Below, in pieces: positions 7,634 through 14,952 of a DNA stretch of 64,000 bases. Position 1 is the first letter of the stretch. Every line of letters begins with the position of its first letter. The DNA is from an uncultured Tateyamaria sp. (lineage in GTDB: Bacteria; Pseudomonadota; Alphaproteobacteria; Rhodobacterales; Rhodobacteraceae). The stretch lies in the NCBI RefSeq assembly GCF_947503705.1, contig NZ_CANNES010000001.1, positions 248,001 through 312,000 on the forward strand, written 5' to 3'. The position numbers and the translations under genes are program-made. The notes under the pieces are model-generated. The model did not search any database. It worked only from the letters and a program-made list of their open reading frames with translations, and was not told the origin of the DNA.

Positions 7634-10429
7634 ATGACACTTCAGTTTGGCAAAGGCTGCCACCTGCACCTGATCGACGGCTCTGCCTTTATCTTTCGCG
7701 CCTATCACGCCTTGCCCCCCCTCACCCGCAAATCCGACGGGCTGCCCATCGGCGCGGTCAGCGGCTTTTGCAACATGCTCCAGCGCTATGTCGAGGATAA
7801 CAACGGCCCCGACGCGCCCACCCACGTGGCCGTGATCTTTGACAAGGGCAGCCACACCTTTCGCAACGATATGTACGACCAGTACAAGGCCAACCGCGAG
7901 GCCATGCCCGAAGACTTGCGCCCCCAAATCCCGCTGACCCGTCAGGCGACCGAGGCCTTCAACATCGCCTGCAAAGAGAAAGAGGGATTTGAGGCTGATG
8001 ACATCATCGCCACCCTTGCCGTACAGGCCCGCGCCGCGGGCGGTCGCGTGACCATCATCAGTTCCGACAAGGATTTGATGCAATTGGTGGGCGGCGGCGT
8101 TGAAATGCTCGACGCGATGAAAAACCGGCGCATCGACCGCGACGGCGTGCACGAGAAATTCGGCGTCTACCCAGAGCGTGTCGTGGACGTGCAGGCCCTG
8201 GCGGGCGACAGCGTCGACAACGTGCCCGGCGCGCCCGGTATCGGGATCAAGACTGCGGCGCTGCTGATCAACGAATACGGCGATCTGGATGCCTTGCTGG
8301 AGCGCGCGGGTGAGATCAAACAGCCCAAGCGCCGCGAGACTCTGATCAATCACGCCGATCAGATCAGGTTGAGCCGCGATCTTGTCCAACTTGACGAAAA
8401 CACGCCTCTCGACTTTACCCTCGACGACCTCGAAGTCCGCGACCCCATCCCCGAACAGTTGATGCCCTTCCTGGCAGAGATGGAGTTTCGCACCCTCACC
8501 AAACGCATCGCCGACAAGCTGGGCGTCGAGGCTCCCGAGATCAAGGAACCCGCGCCAACCGAGGCTACGGATGCACCCGAGGCCCCGTCGTTCGAGGACG
8601 CCAGTTACGAGCAGGTCAGCGATGCTACCGCCCTGCAAACCTGGATCGACCTGATTTACGAGCGTGGCTATGTCGCGGTGGATACCGAAACCACCAGCCT
8701 GAACGAAATGACCGCCAGACTGGTTGGCATTTCGTTGGCCGTGAACCCCGGCCATGCCTGCTATATTCCCCTGGCCCACACCCAGGGCGGCGACGACCTT
8801 TTTGGCTCTGACGCGCTGGCCGAGGGGCAGATGCCGCTGGAAACCGCGCTGGAGATTCTCACGCCGATGCTTGAGGATGACAGCATCCTCAAGATCGGCC
8901 AGAACATGAAATACGATGCCAAGATCTTTGCCCAAATCGGCATCACCGTGGCCCCCATCGACGACACCATGCTCATGTCCTATGCGATGCATGCGGGCCT
9001 GCACAATCACGGCATGGATACCCTGTCTGAACGCTATCTCGGCCACACCCCCATCCCGATCAAACCGCTGCTCGGGTCCGGCAAATCAGCCAAGACCTTT
9101 GATCAGGTTCCGGTCGAGGATGCGGTGAAATATGCCGCCGAAGATGCCGACATCACCCTGCGGCTTTGGCAGCAGTTCAAACCGCAATTGCATCGTGTGC
9201 AGGTCACCCGCGTTTATGAAACGCTGGAACGCCCGATGGTACCCGTGCTTGCGGGGATGGAGCGGTCGGGCATCAAGGTTGACCGCGATACGCTCAGCCG
9301 CATGTCCAATGCCTTTGCCCAGAAAATGGCGGGGCTGGAGGATGAGATTTACGAGATCGCAGGGCGCAAATTCAACGTGGGCAGCCCCAAGCAATTGGGC
9401 GAGATTCTCTTTGACGAAATGGGGATCGAAGGCGGCAAACGGGGCAAGACCGGGGCCTATGCCACCGGTGCCGACGTTCTCGAAGACCTCGCAACCGAAC
9501 ACGAATTGCCCGGCCGCGTGCTCGACTGGCGGCAACTGTCAAAACTGAAATCGACCTATACCGACGCGCTTCAGGATCATATCAACGCCGACACGGGCCG
9601 CGTGCACACGTCCTATTCCATTGCAGGGGCCTCTACCGGCCGTCTCGCCTCCACTGATCCGAACCTGCAAAACATCCCGATCCGAACCGAAGAAGGGCGG
9701 CGTATCCGCGAGGCCTTCGTCGCGGAAGAAGGCAAGACGCTGGTGGCGCTGGATTACAGCCAGATCGAGTTGCGCATTCTGGCCCATATCGCCAACATCC
9801 CCGAGCTGAAACAAGCCTTTGCCGAAGGCATCGACATCCACGCGCTCACAGCGTCAGAGATGTTCGATGTGCCGCTGGACCAGATGACGCCAGACATTCG
9901 CCGTCAGGCAAAGGCGATCAACTTTGGCGTGATTTACGGGATTTCCGGTTTCGGCTTGGCCCGCAATCTGCGGATTCCGCGCTCTGAGGCCCAAGGCTTC
10001 ATCGACCGCTATTTCGAACGGTTCCCGGGCATCCGCACCTACATGGACGACACCAAGGCCTTCGCCAAAGAACACGGGTTCGTCCAAACCCTTTTTGGTC
10101 GAAAAATCCACACCCCAGAGATCGCATCGAAAGGGCCCCGCGCAGGCTTTGCAGCGCGTGCGGCGATCAACGCACCCATTCAGGGCACCGCTGCGGACGT
10201 GATCCGCCGCGCCATGATCCGCATGCCAGACGCCATCAACGGTCTGCCCGCCACGATGCTGTTGCAGGTCCATGACGAACTACTGTTCGAGGTGGAAACA
10301 GGCGCGGCAGACGATCTGATTGGCGTGGCCAAGGACGTGATGGAAGGGGCCGCTGATCCTGTGGTCAAGTTGGATGTCAAATTGACCGTGGACGCAGGCA
10401 AAGGGCAAAACTGGGCCGAAGCGCACTAA
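7634..10429 (+). CDS. polA: DNA polymerase I
   Basis: 931 residues, normal for the family, after a GGAGGGAG ribosome-binding site. Three domains follow: 5'-nuclease (residues 1-290; acidic DADDIIAT-type motif and helix-hairpin-helix PGAPGIGIKT near 200), 3'-5' proofreading exonuclease (about 330-520) and polymerase (about 540-931). The proofreading site is intact: DTETT near 349, NMKYD and YAAEDAD. The polymerase motifs are DYSQIELRI near 706, RRQAKAINFGVIYG near 755 and VHDELLFEV near 880. It fills repair gaps and replaces primers. Transcribed alone; a hairpin repeat follows the stop. Confidence 0.98.
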   Translation: MTLQFGKGCHLHLIDGSAFIFRAYHALPPLTRKSDGLPIGAVSGFCNMLQRYVEDNNGPDAPTHVAVIFDKGSHTFRNDMYDQYKANREAMPEDLRPQIPLTRQATEAFNIACKEKEGFEADDIIATLAVQARAAGGRVTIISSDKDLMQLVGGGVEMLDAMKNRRIDRDGVHEKFGVYPERVVDVQALAGDSVDNVPGAPGIGIKTAALLINEYGDLDALLERAGEIKQPKRRETLINHADQIRLSRDLVQLDENTPLDFTLDDLEVRDPIPEQLMPFLAEMEFRTLTKRIADKLGVEAPEIKEPAPTEATDAPEAPSFEDASYEQVSDATALQTWIDLIYERGYVAVDTETTSLNEMTARLVGISLAVNPGHACYIPLAHTQGGDDLFGSDALAEGQMPLETALEILTPMLEDDSILKIGQNMKYDAKIFAQIGITVAPIDDTMLMSYAMHAGLHNHGMDTLSERYLGHTPIPIKPLLGSGKSAKTFDQVPVEDAVKYAAEDADITLRLWQQFKPQLHRVQVTRVYETLERPMVPVLAGMERSGIKVDRDTLSRMSNAFAQKMAGLEDEIYEIAGRKFNVGSPKQLGEILFDEMGIEGGKRGKTGAYATGADVLEDLATEHELPGRVLDWRQLSKLKSTYTDALQDHINADTGRVHTSYSIAGASTGRLASTDPNLQNIPIRTEEGRRIREAFVAEEGKTLVALDYSQIELRILAHIANIPELKQAFAEGIDIHALTASEMFDVPLDQMTPDIRRQAKAINFGVIYGISGFGLARNLRIPRSEAQGFIDRYFERFPGIRTYMDDTKAFAKEHGFVQTLFGRKIHTPEIASKGPRAGFAARAAINAPIQGTAADVIRRAMIRMPDAINGLPATMLLQVHDELLFEVETGAADDLIGVAKDVMEGAADPVVKLDVKLTVDAGKGQNWAEAH

Positions 10430-10435
10430 GCTTGG

Positions 10436-10462
10436 CCCGTAAGGCGTACCGAATGGTACGCC
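10436..10462. repeat. CCCGTAAGG hairpin repeat after polA
   Basis: CCCGTAAGGCGTACC runs into a perfect 8-bp stem (GGCGTACC/GGTACGCC) with a GAAT loop, beginning 7 bp after the polA stop. The same CCCGTAAGGCGTACC word recurs at 12391. It lies between two convergent genes and may serve as a terminator, although no T-run follows. Confidence 0.6.
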
Positions 10463-10474
10463 CCGCCCTGTGCC

Positions 10475-10702
10475 CTAGTCAGGCGCGGTCATCATCCCAA
10501 CCAAACGCCGGGCCAATGGGGCCACAAACAGGACAACTGGAAAAGCTACAGCCCAACTGGGCAACCAGGCACCGATCCAATTGCCCAGAAAACCGACCCC
10601 CAAGCCAATAGCCAAAAACGTCGAAATCCCAGAGACGAGGAATGACATCATCCCGCTGAGGACAAAGCCAAACGCAATATGGGCATAGCGGGCAGGGATC
10701 AT
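10475..10702 (-). CDS. DUF2798 family small membrane protein
   Basis: 75 residues with two membrane helices (about 9-35 and 47-65). The ARYAHIAFGFVLSGMMSFLVSG start and the closing WLPSWAVAFPVVLFVAPLARR are the two conserved halves of DUF2798. Function unknown; the protein is in the inner membrane. Convergent with polA. A start at 10702 is preferred over the shifted frame opening at 10715. Confidence 0.85.
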   Translation of the reverse strand: MIPARYAHIAFGFVLSGMMSFLVSGISTFLAIGLGVGFLGNWIGAWLPSWAVAFPVVLFVAPLARRLVGMMTAPD

Positions 10703-10781
10703 TGAAAACCTCCATGGATCGAATGGACAGCTTTATGCTAGGCCTCTAGGCGGCCCATGAAAAGTGCGGCACTGCACAGGG

Positions 10782-11534
10782 TCAGCGCATCCAGTCCAGC
10801 CCGGTTTCTGTGCGACCTTGGGGCGTGTATTCGGCACTGACCCAACCTGAATAGTCTGACGCGTCAATGGCCGCGAACAGACTGACAAAATCGACATCAC
10901 CCGTCCCGGGCGGCGCACGGCCCGGGGCGTCTCCGATCTGGATATGGCGGATTATCGGTTGATAGGTGTTGAACGCGGCCACCGCGTCACCGGTGATTTC
11001 CTGCGCGTGATAGCTGTCATATTGCAGGCCGAGGTTCGGCGCGCCCACCGCTGCTATGATCTCGGCCGCCAGATCATAGCGCGACAGGAAATAGCCCGGC
11101 TGCGCCGTTTGGTTCAACGGTTCAAGGGTCAGGCACAGCCCATCGGGCAAACCCTGACAGGCACGTTTCAAATTGGCGATCAACGTGGCCTTGGCCGCGT
11201 CTCCTTCTGCCACCCCGCTCAGCACATGGATCATCCCTGCACCCAAAGCCTGCGCATAGCGCACGGCCCGGCGCATGTCATAGTCAAACCGCGCCTCCCC
11301 ACCGGGCAAAGCGGCGAAACCACGGGGGCCGCCCGCGTAATTCGGCCCCGGAGCGTTCAACAAGATCATCGTCAGCCCATTGCGCCGCAGCGCCCATTGG
11401 GTTTCGGGCGCGGGCACGTCGTAGGGCATGAGAACTTCAACAGCCTCAAACCCGGCCTCAGCCGCAGCATCAAAGCGGTCAAGATAAGGCAATTCGGCCC
11501 AAAGATGGGTCAGATTGGCAGCAAAGCGTGGCAT
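10782..11534 (-). CDS. hyi: Hydroxypyruvate isomerase-like protein (xylose isomerase-like TIM barrel)
   Basis: 250 residues from an internal ATG (MPRFAANLTHLW), which matches the usual start of the family; the longer frame begins at 11555. Family features are ELPYLDRFDAAAEAGFEAVE, the metal/acid segment TLEPLN near residue 140, LQYDSYHAQ near 172, HIQIGDAPGR near 205 and a SAEYTP end. The enzyme interconverts hydroxypyruvate and tartronate semialdehyde in glyoxylate use. No gcl or glxR lies nearby, so the physiological substrate is not confirmed. Confidence 0.8.
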   Translation of the reverse strand: MPRFAANLTHLWAELPYLDRFDAAAEAGFEAVEVLMPYDVPAPETQWALRRNGLTMILLNAPGPNYAGGPRGFAALPGGEARFDYDMRRAVRYAQALGAGMIHVLSGVAEGDAAKATLIANLKRACQGLPDGLCLTLEPLNQTAQPGYFLSRYDLAAEIIAAVGAPNLGLQYDSYHAQEITGDAVAAFNTYQPIIRHIQIGDAPGRAPPGTGDVDFVSLFAAIDASDYSGWVSAEYTPQGRTETGLDWMR

Positions 11535-11570
11535 GGCATCAAGCCTATCCCGCACCTGCGCCCGACGCCA

Positions 11571-12272
11571 TCAAAAGGTCTCGACCCACGGGCGCAAAGT
11601 CAACTCATTCGACCAGGCAGAGCGGTGTTGATCCACCAATTGCAGGTACGCCGTGGCAATGGCGTCGGGGTCCAGCATCTTGTCAGTCCCGTCATCGGTT
11701 CGTTCCGCCCGTGCCGTGTTCGAAATCCCGCCGTCGATATTCACCCAGGCGACGTGCACACCCTTGGGGTGCAATTCGCGGGCCATGGATTGGGCCAGGC
11801 CTCTTTGCGCGAATTTGCCCATGGCAAAAGGGGCAGATTGGGCGAACCCTTTGACCCCGGCCGAGGCGCCTGTGAACAGGATCGTCCCCTTGCAGCCATC
11901 GCGTGCCTTTTGCGCCAGCATTACACGCGCCGCGGCCCGCCCCATCAAAAACGCGCCAAAGGCTGTAATTTCGACGGCGCGCCGCACTTCTTCGGGATCA
12001 AGGTCGACGATTGACCCTCGGCTGCGCGCCGATGGGTTGTAAATCGCCACGCGGCAGGGCGCCTCAAGACCTTCAAACAAGGCCTCCATCGCGGCAGGGT
12101 CGCTGCCGTCCATTTGAACCGTGCGCGCGCCCGTGTCCTTGGCCAAGTCTTTCAACTTTTCCGTGTCACGAGCGGCAAGCACCAGCTTGAGGCCCCGCGC
12201 GTCGAGCTGGCGCGCAAGGGAGGCCGACAAGCCGCTGCCTGCCCCTATGATGACTGCCGTGCCTGTGCTCAT
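11571..12272 (-). CDS. SDR-fold protein lacking the catalytic tyrosine
   Basis: 233 residues with a Rossmann N-terminus (IIGAGSGLSASLA near residues 8-20, in place of the classical TGxxxGIG). The usual YxxxK appears as FAMGK near residue 150, so the catalytic Tyr is Phe while the Lys is kept. The downstream HVAWVNIDGGI matches a divergent SDR subgroup I know to carry FxxxK, so this is probably not a damaged gene. Cofactor binding is likely and the reaction unknown. Transcribed before the isomerase gene with a 36-bp gap. Confidence 0.8.
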   Translation of the reverse strand: MSTGTAVIIGAGSGLSASLARQLDARGLKLVLAARDTEKLKDLAKDTGARTVQMDGSDPAAMEALFEGLEAPCRVAIYNPSARSRGSIVDLDPEEVRRAVEITAFGAFLMGRAAARVMLAQKARDGCKGTILFTGASAGVKGFAQSAPFAMGKFAQRGLAQSMARELHPKGVHVAWVNIDGGISNTARAERTDDGTDKMLDPDAIATAYLQLVDQHRSAWSNELTLRPWVETF

Positions 12273-12316
12273 GTTCTATTTCTCCCTGCGTCCGAAGCGA
12301 TGGCAGAGAACCCCTC

Positions 12317-12418
12317 CGCCTTACGGCCAGAATGGCGCAGTGATCGCTACAATCCAAAGGTCTGATTGCGCACATTGATTGTGCAGCATCCCCGTAAGGC
12401 GTACCTCTTGGTGCGCCT
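12317..12418. repeat. Inverted CCGTAAGGCG repeat pair with hairpins
   Basis: CGCCTTACGG at 12317-12326 and CCGTAAGGCG at 12392-12401 are 10-bp inverted arms. The right arm continues into a 9-bp stem, 12397-12405 with 12410-12418 (loop TCTT, one G-T pair). A further small hairpin (GCACA/TGTGC, loop TTGAT) sits at 12370-12384. The word CCCGTAAGGCGTACC is shared with the repeat at 10436. The element fills the gap between two reverse-strand genes. Confidence 0.6.
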
Positions 12419-12422
12419 CGCG

Positions 12423-12998
12423 TCAGGGCAATTCTGCCGACGGGATGATCCCAAAAAACATACCGCCCGACCACACGCCGAACCAGTCGTCGTGATGCAC
12501 CCCAAGATCGACCAGCCGGTAAAAGCTTTTGCGGTCGATCAGCGCTTCCAAATCTGCGCGGATCAGGACATAGGGTGACGGCTCTCCTGTCTCTGCGTCC
12601 CGCACCACACGGATCGGATGATCCGGACCCGCGGCGGCGTAATCCCCCACATGCGTTTCGAACCGCAGCACCTGGCTGTTGCCTTCGCCCGTGGCCTCAA
12701 AATCCAGAGCCACGAACGGGGCGTCATCCACGGTGATCCCGACCTTTTCCACCGGAGTCACCAGAAAATATTTTCCGTCTTCCCGTTTGAGAATCGACGA
12801 GAACAATTTCACCAACCCGGGTCGCCCGATCGGCGTGCCCTGATAAAACCACGTCCCGTCCCGGGCGATCCGCATATCCAGGTCACCGCAAAACGGCGGG
12901 TTCCACAGGTGAACCGGCGGCAAACCGCGTGTTTTTGTGGCACTGATCGACGCCACAAGGCTTTCTGCATCCGGTGTCACGGTTTTTTGTCCACTCAT
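12423..12998 (-). CDS. DUF1285 domain protein
   Basis: 191 residues from the MSGQ methionine. An alternative at 13043 adds 15 residues and has an AGGGA just upstream. The family signature GLPPVHLWNPPFCGDLDMRI lies near residue 25, followed by DGTWFYQGTPIGR and EDGKYFLVTPVEK. DUF1285 is a two-domain cytosolic family of unknown function found next to the MoxR/DUF58 operon in many alphaproteobacteria. That arrangement is seen here, divergently oriented. Confidence 0.88.
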   Translation of the reverse strand: MSGQKTVTPDAESLVASISATKTRGLPPVHLWNPPFCGDLDMRIARDGTWFYQGTPIGRPGLVKLFSSILKREDGKYFLVTPVEKVGITVDDAPFVALDFEATGEGNSQVLRFETHVGDYAAAGPDHPIRVVRDAETGEPSPYVLIRADLEALIDRKSFYRLVDLGVHHDDWFGVWSGGMFFGIIPSAELP

Positions 12999-13066
12999 AT
13001 GTTTTGCCATTCCGCGCTGGAGGGATAGGTTAGACTCAAACATATATCCCTGATGGAAGAGATGTC

Positions 13067-14074
13067 ATGACCGACGCAGAAGATCTTGTCACCGAAATCG
13101 AAGCGCTGGAGGCGAAATTGGCCGAGGCCAAGGCCTCGATCACCCGGCGTTTCATCGGTCAGGAACGCGTTGTCGACCTGTCCCTGACCGCGTTGCTCTG
13201 TGGCGGTCATGGCTTGCTGATCGGCCTGCCCGGTCTGGGAAAGACCCGCCTTGTCGAAACCCTCAGCACCGTGATGGGTCTGGATGGCAACCGCATCCAG
13301 TTCACTCCCGACTTGATGCCAGCCGATATCCTCGGCTCCGAAGTGTTGGACACCGCCGAAGACGGCACACGCGCCTTCCGCTTTGTCCCCGGCCCGGTGT
13401 TTTGCCAGCTTTTGATGGCGGACGAGATCAACCGCGCCTCGCCGCGCACCCAATCGGCCCTCTTGCAGGCCATGCAGGAAAAGACTGTCACCGTCGCGGG
13501 CGAGGATCGCCCGCTCGGCACACCGTTCCATGTGCTGGCCACGCAAAACCCCATTGAGCAAGAGGGCACCTACCCCCTGCCGGAGGCGCAGCTTGACCGC
13601 TTTCTGGTGCAGATCGACGTGCTCTATCCCGACCGCACGACCGAGCGGGATATTCTGATCGCCACAACCGGTGTCATGGATGAGGAATCGGTTCAGGTCT
13701 TCACGTCAGTCGAATTGCTGGCCGCGCAAACCCTGTTGCGCCGGATGCCGGTAGGCGACAGCGTTGTCGAGATGATCCTCGATCTGGTCCGCGCCTTCCG
13801 ACCTGCCGAAGCTGACGCCTCGGACAAGGTCCGCGAAACCGTGGCTTGGGGCCCAGGCCCCCGTGCCGCTCAGGCCCTGATGCTGGCCGTGCGCGCGCGC
13901 GCCTTGTTGCAGGGGCGTCTGGCGCCGTCGGCTGAGGATGTGATCGACATGGCCCGCCCTGTTCTCAGCCACCGGATGGCGCTGAACTTTGCGGCTCGCG
14001 CCCGAGGCGACAGTCTGGCCGACCTCATTGACGAAACCGCCTCAGGCCTCAGCCGCCGTGAGGCCGCCGCGTGA
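13067..14074 (+). CDS. MoxR family AAA+ ATPase
   Basis: 335 residues. Walker A is GLPGLGKT near residues 52-59, Walker B is LLMADEIN near 120-127, followed by the MoxR signature RASPRTQSALLQAMQEK and sensor 1 ATQNPIEQEGTYPLPEAQLDRF. The C-terminal lid lies at 220-330. MoxR proteins act as chaperone-like ATPases, usually with von Willebrand A or DUF58 partners, which follow here. GGAAGAG lies upstream of the ATG. The stop overlaps the next start (GTGA), so translation is coupled. Confidence 0.95.
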   Translation: MTDAEDLVTEIEALEAKLAEAKASITRRFIGQERVVDLSLTALLCGGHGLLIGLPGLGKTRLVETLSTVMGLDGNRIQFTPDLMPADILGSEVLDTAEDGTRAFRFVPGPVFCQLLMADEINRASPRTQSALLQAMQEKTVTVAGEDRPLGTPFHVLATQNPIEQEGTYPLPEAQLDRFLVQIDVLYPDRTTERDILIATTGVMDEESVQVFTSVELLAAQTLLRRMPVGDSVVEMILDLVRAFRPAEADASDKVRETVAWGPGPRAAQALMLAVRARALLQGRLAPSAEDVIDMARPVLSHRMALNFAARARGDSLADLIDETASGLSRREAAA

Positions 14075-14952
14075 TCACCCCTACCGCCCTGCGCGAAAAG
14101 GCAGAGACGCAGGCCGCCCGCCTGCCGCCCCTGCTTGCGCGGGCCGAACATTTGGCGGGCGCTGTCCTGTTGGGCGATCATGGCCGCCGTCGAGCGGGCA
14201 TGGGCGACGATTTCTGGCAATACCGCCCCGCTCAGATGGGCGATAGCCTGCGCATGATCGACCACCGGCGTAGCGCCATGGGCGACGTGCAATTTGTGCG
14301 CGAACGCGAGTGGCAGATTGCGCAATCGGTCATGCTTTGGGTCGATCAGGGGGCCTCGATGCGCTTTGCATCGACACCCGATCTGCCAACCAAAGCAGAG
14401 CGTGCGCGCGTGTTGTCGCTGGCCGTTTCGATCCTGCTGGTGCGCGGAGGCGAACGCGTGGGCCTGACCGGGACCCGCCTGCCGCCCCGTCGGGGCAACG
14501 CCCAGATCCTTCGCCTTGCCGAGATGTTTTCCGAGGACGCAGAAGAGGATTATAGCCCCCCTGAACACCGCGCGATGATCCCCCATGCGCGGGCCGTGTT
14601 CATCTCAGACTTCATGGGCGATATTGAAGGTGTTCGCACCGCCTTGACCAAAGCGGCGGATCGCGGCGTGCGCGGCGTGCTGTGCCACGTTCTTGATCCC
14701 GCCGAAGAGGCGTTTCCGTTCCGGGGGCGCACCATCTTCCAAAGCGTGGGCGGTACGATTGAGCATGAAACGCTCAAAGCCTCCGAACTCAAAGACCGCT
14801 ATCTGGATCGCCTTGCCGCCCGCAAGGCCGAGCTGCAACAGCTATGCGCCATCGCGGGGTGGCAATACGGCCTGCACCACACCGGATCATCCGCGCAATC
14901 GGGTCTTTTGTGGCTTTGGCATGCCCTTGATGGTGGGAGGGCCGGCGCATGA
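14071..14952 (+). CDS. DUF58 domain protein
   Basis: 293 residues from a GTG in a GTGA overlap. It contains the DUF58 core, with DDFWQYRPAQMGDSLRMIDHRRS near residues 46-70 and VMLWVDQGASMRF near 86-98, the start of a von Willebrand A-like fold. DUF58 proteins pair with MoxR ATPases and may be handed substrates by them. The C-terminus ends in a helical SGLLWLW segment. The next gene starts inside its stop (ATGA). Confidence 0.92.
   Translation: MITPTALREKAETQAARLPPLLARAEHLAGAVLLGDHGRRRAGMGDDFWQYRPAQMGDSLRMIDHRRSAMGDVQFVREREWQIAQSVMLWVDQGASMRFASTPDLPTKAERARVLSLAVSILLVRGGERVGLTGTRLPPRRGNAQILRLAEMFSEDAEEDYSPPEHRAMIPHARAVFISDFMGDIEGVRTALTKAADRGVRGVLCHVLDPAEEAFPFRGRTIFQSVGGTIEHETLKASELKDRYLDRLAARKAELQQLCAIAGWQYGLHHTGSSAQSGLLWLWHALDGGRAGA

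Noticed and set aside
7568-9046. 492-codon ORF on the minus strand opposite polA
   Set aside because: It is a shadow of the GC-rich polA frame; protein reads His/Gly-rich without domain character.
10944-12014. 356-codon ORF on the plus strand opposite hyi and the SDR gene
   Set aside because: It crosses the boundary of two well-supported genes on the other strand and shows no motif.
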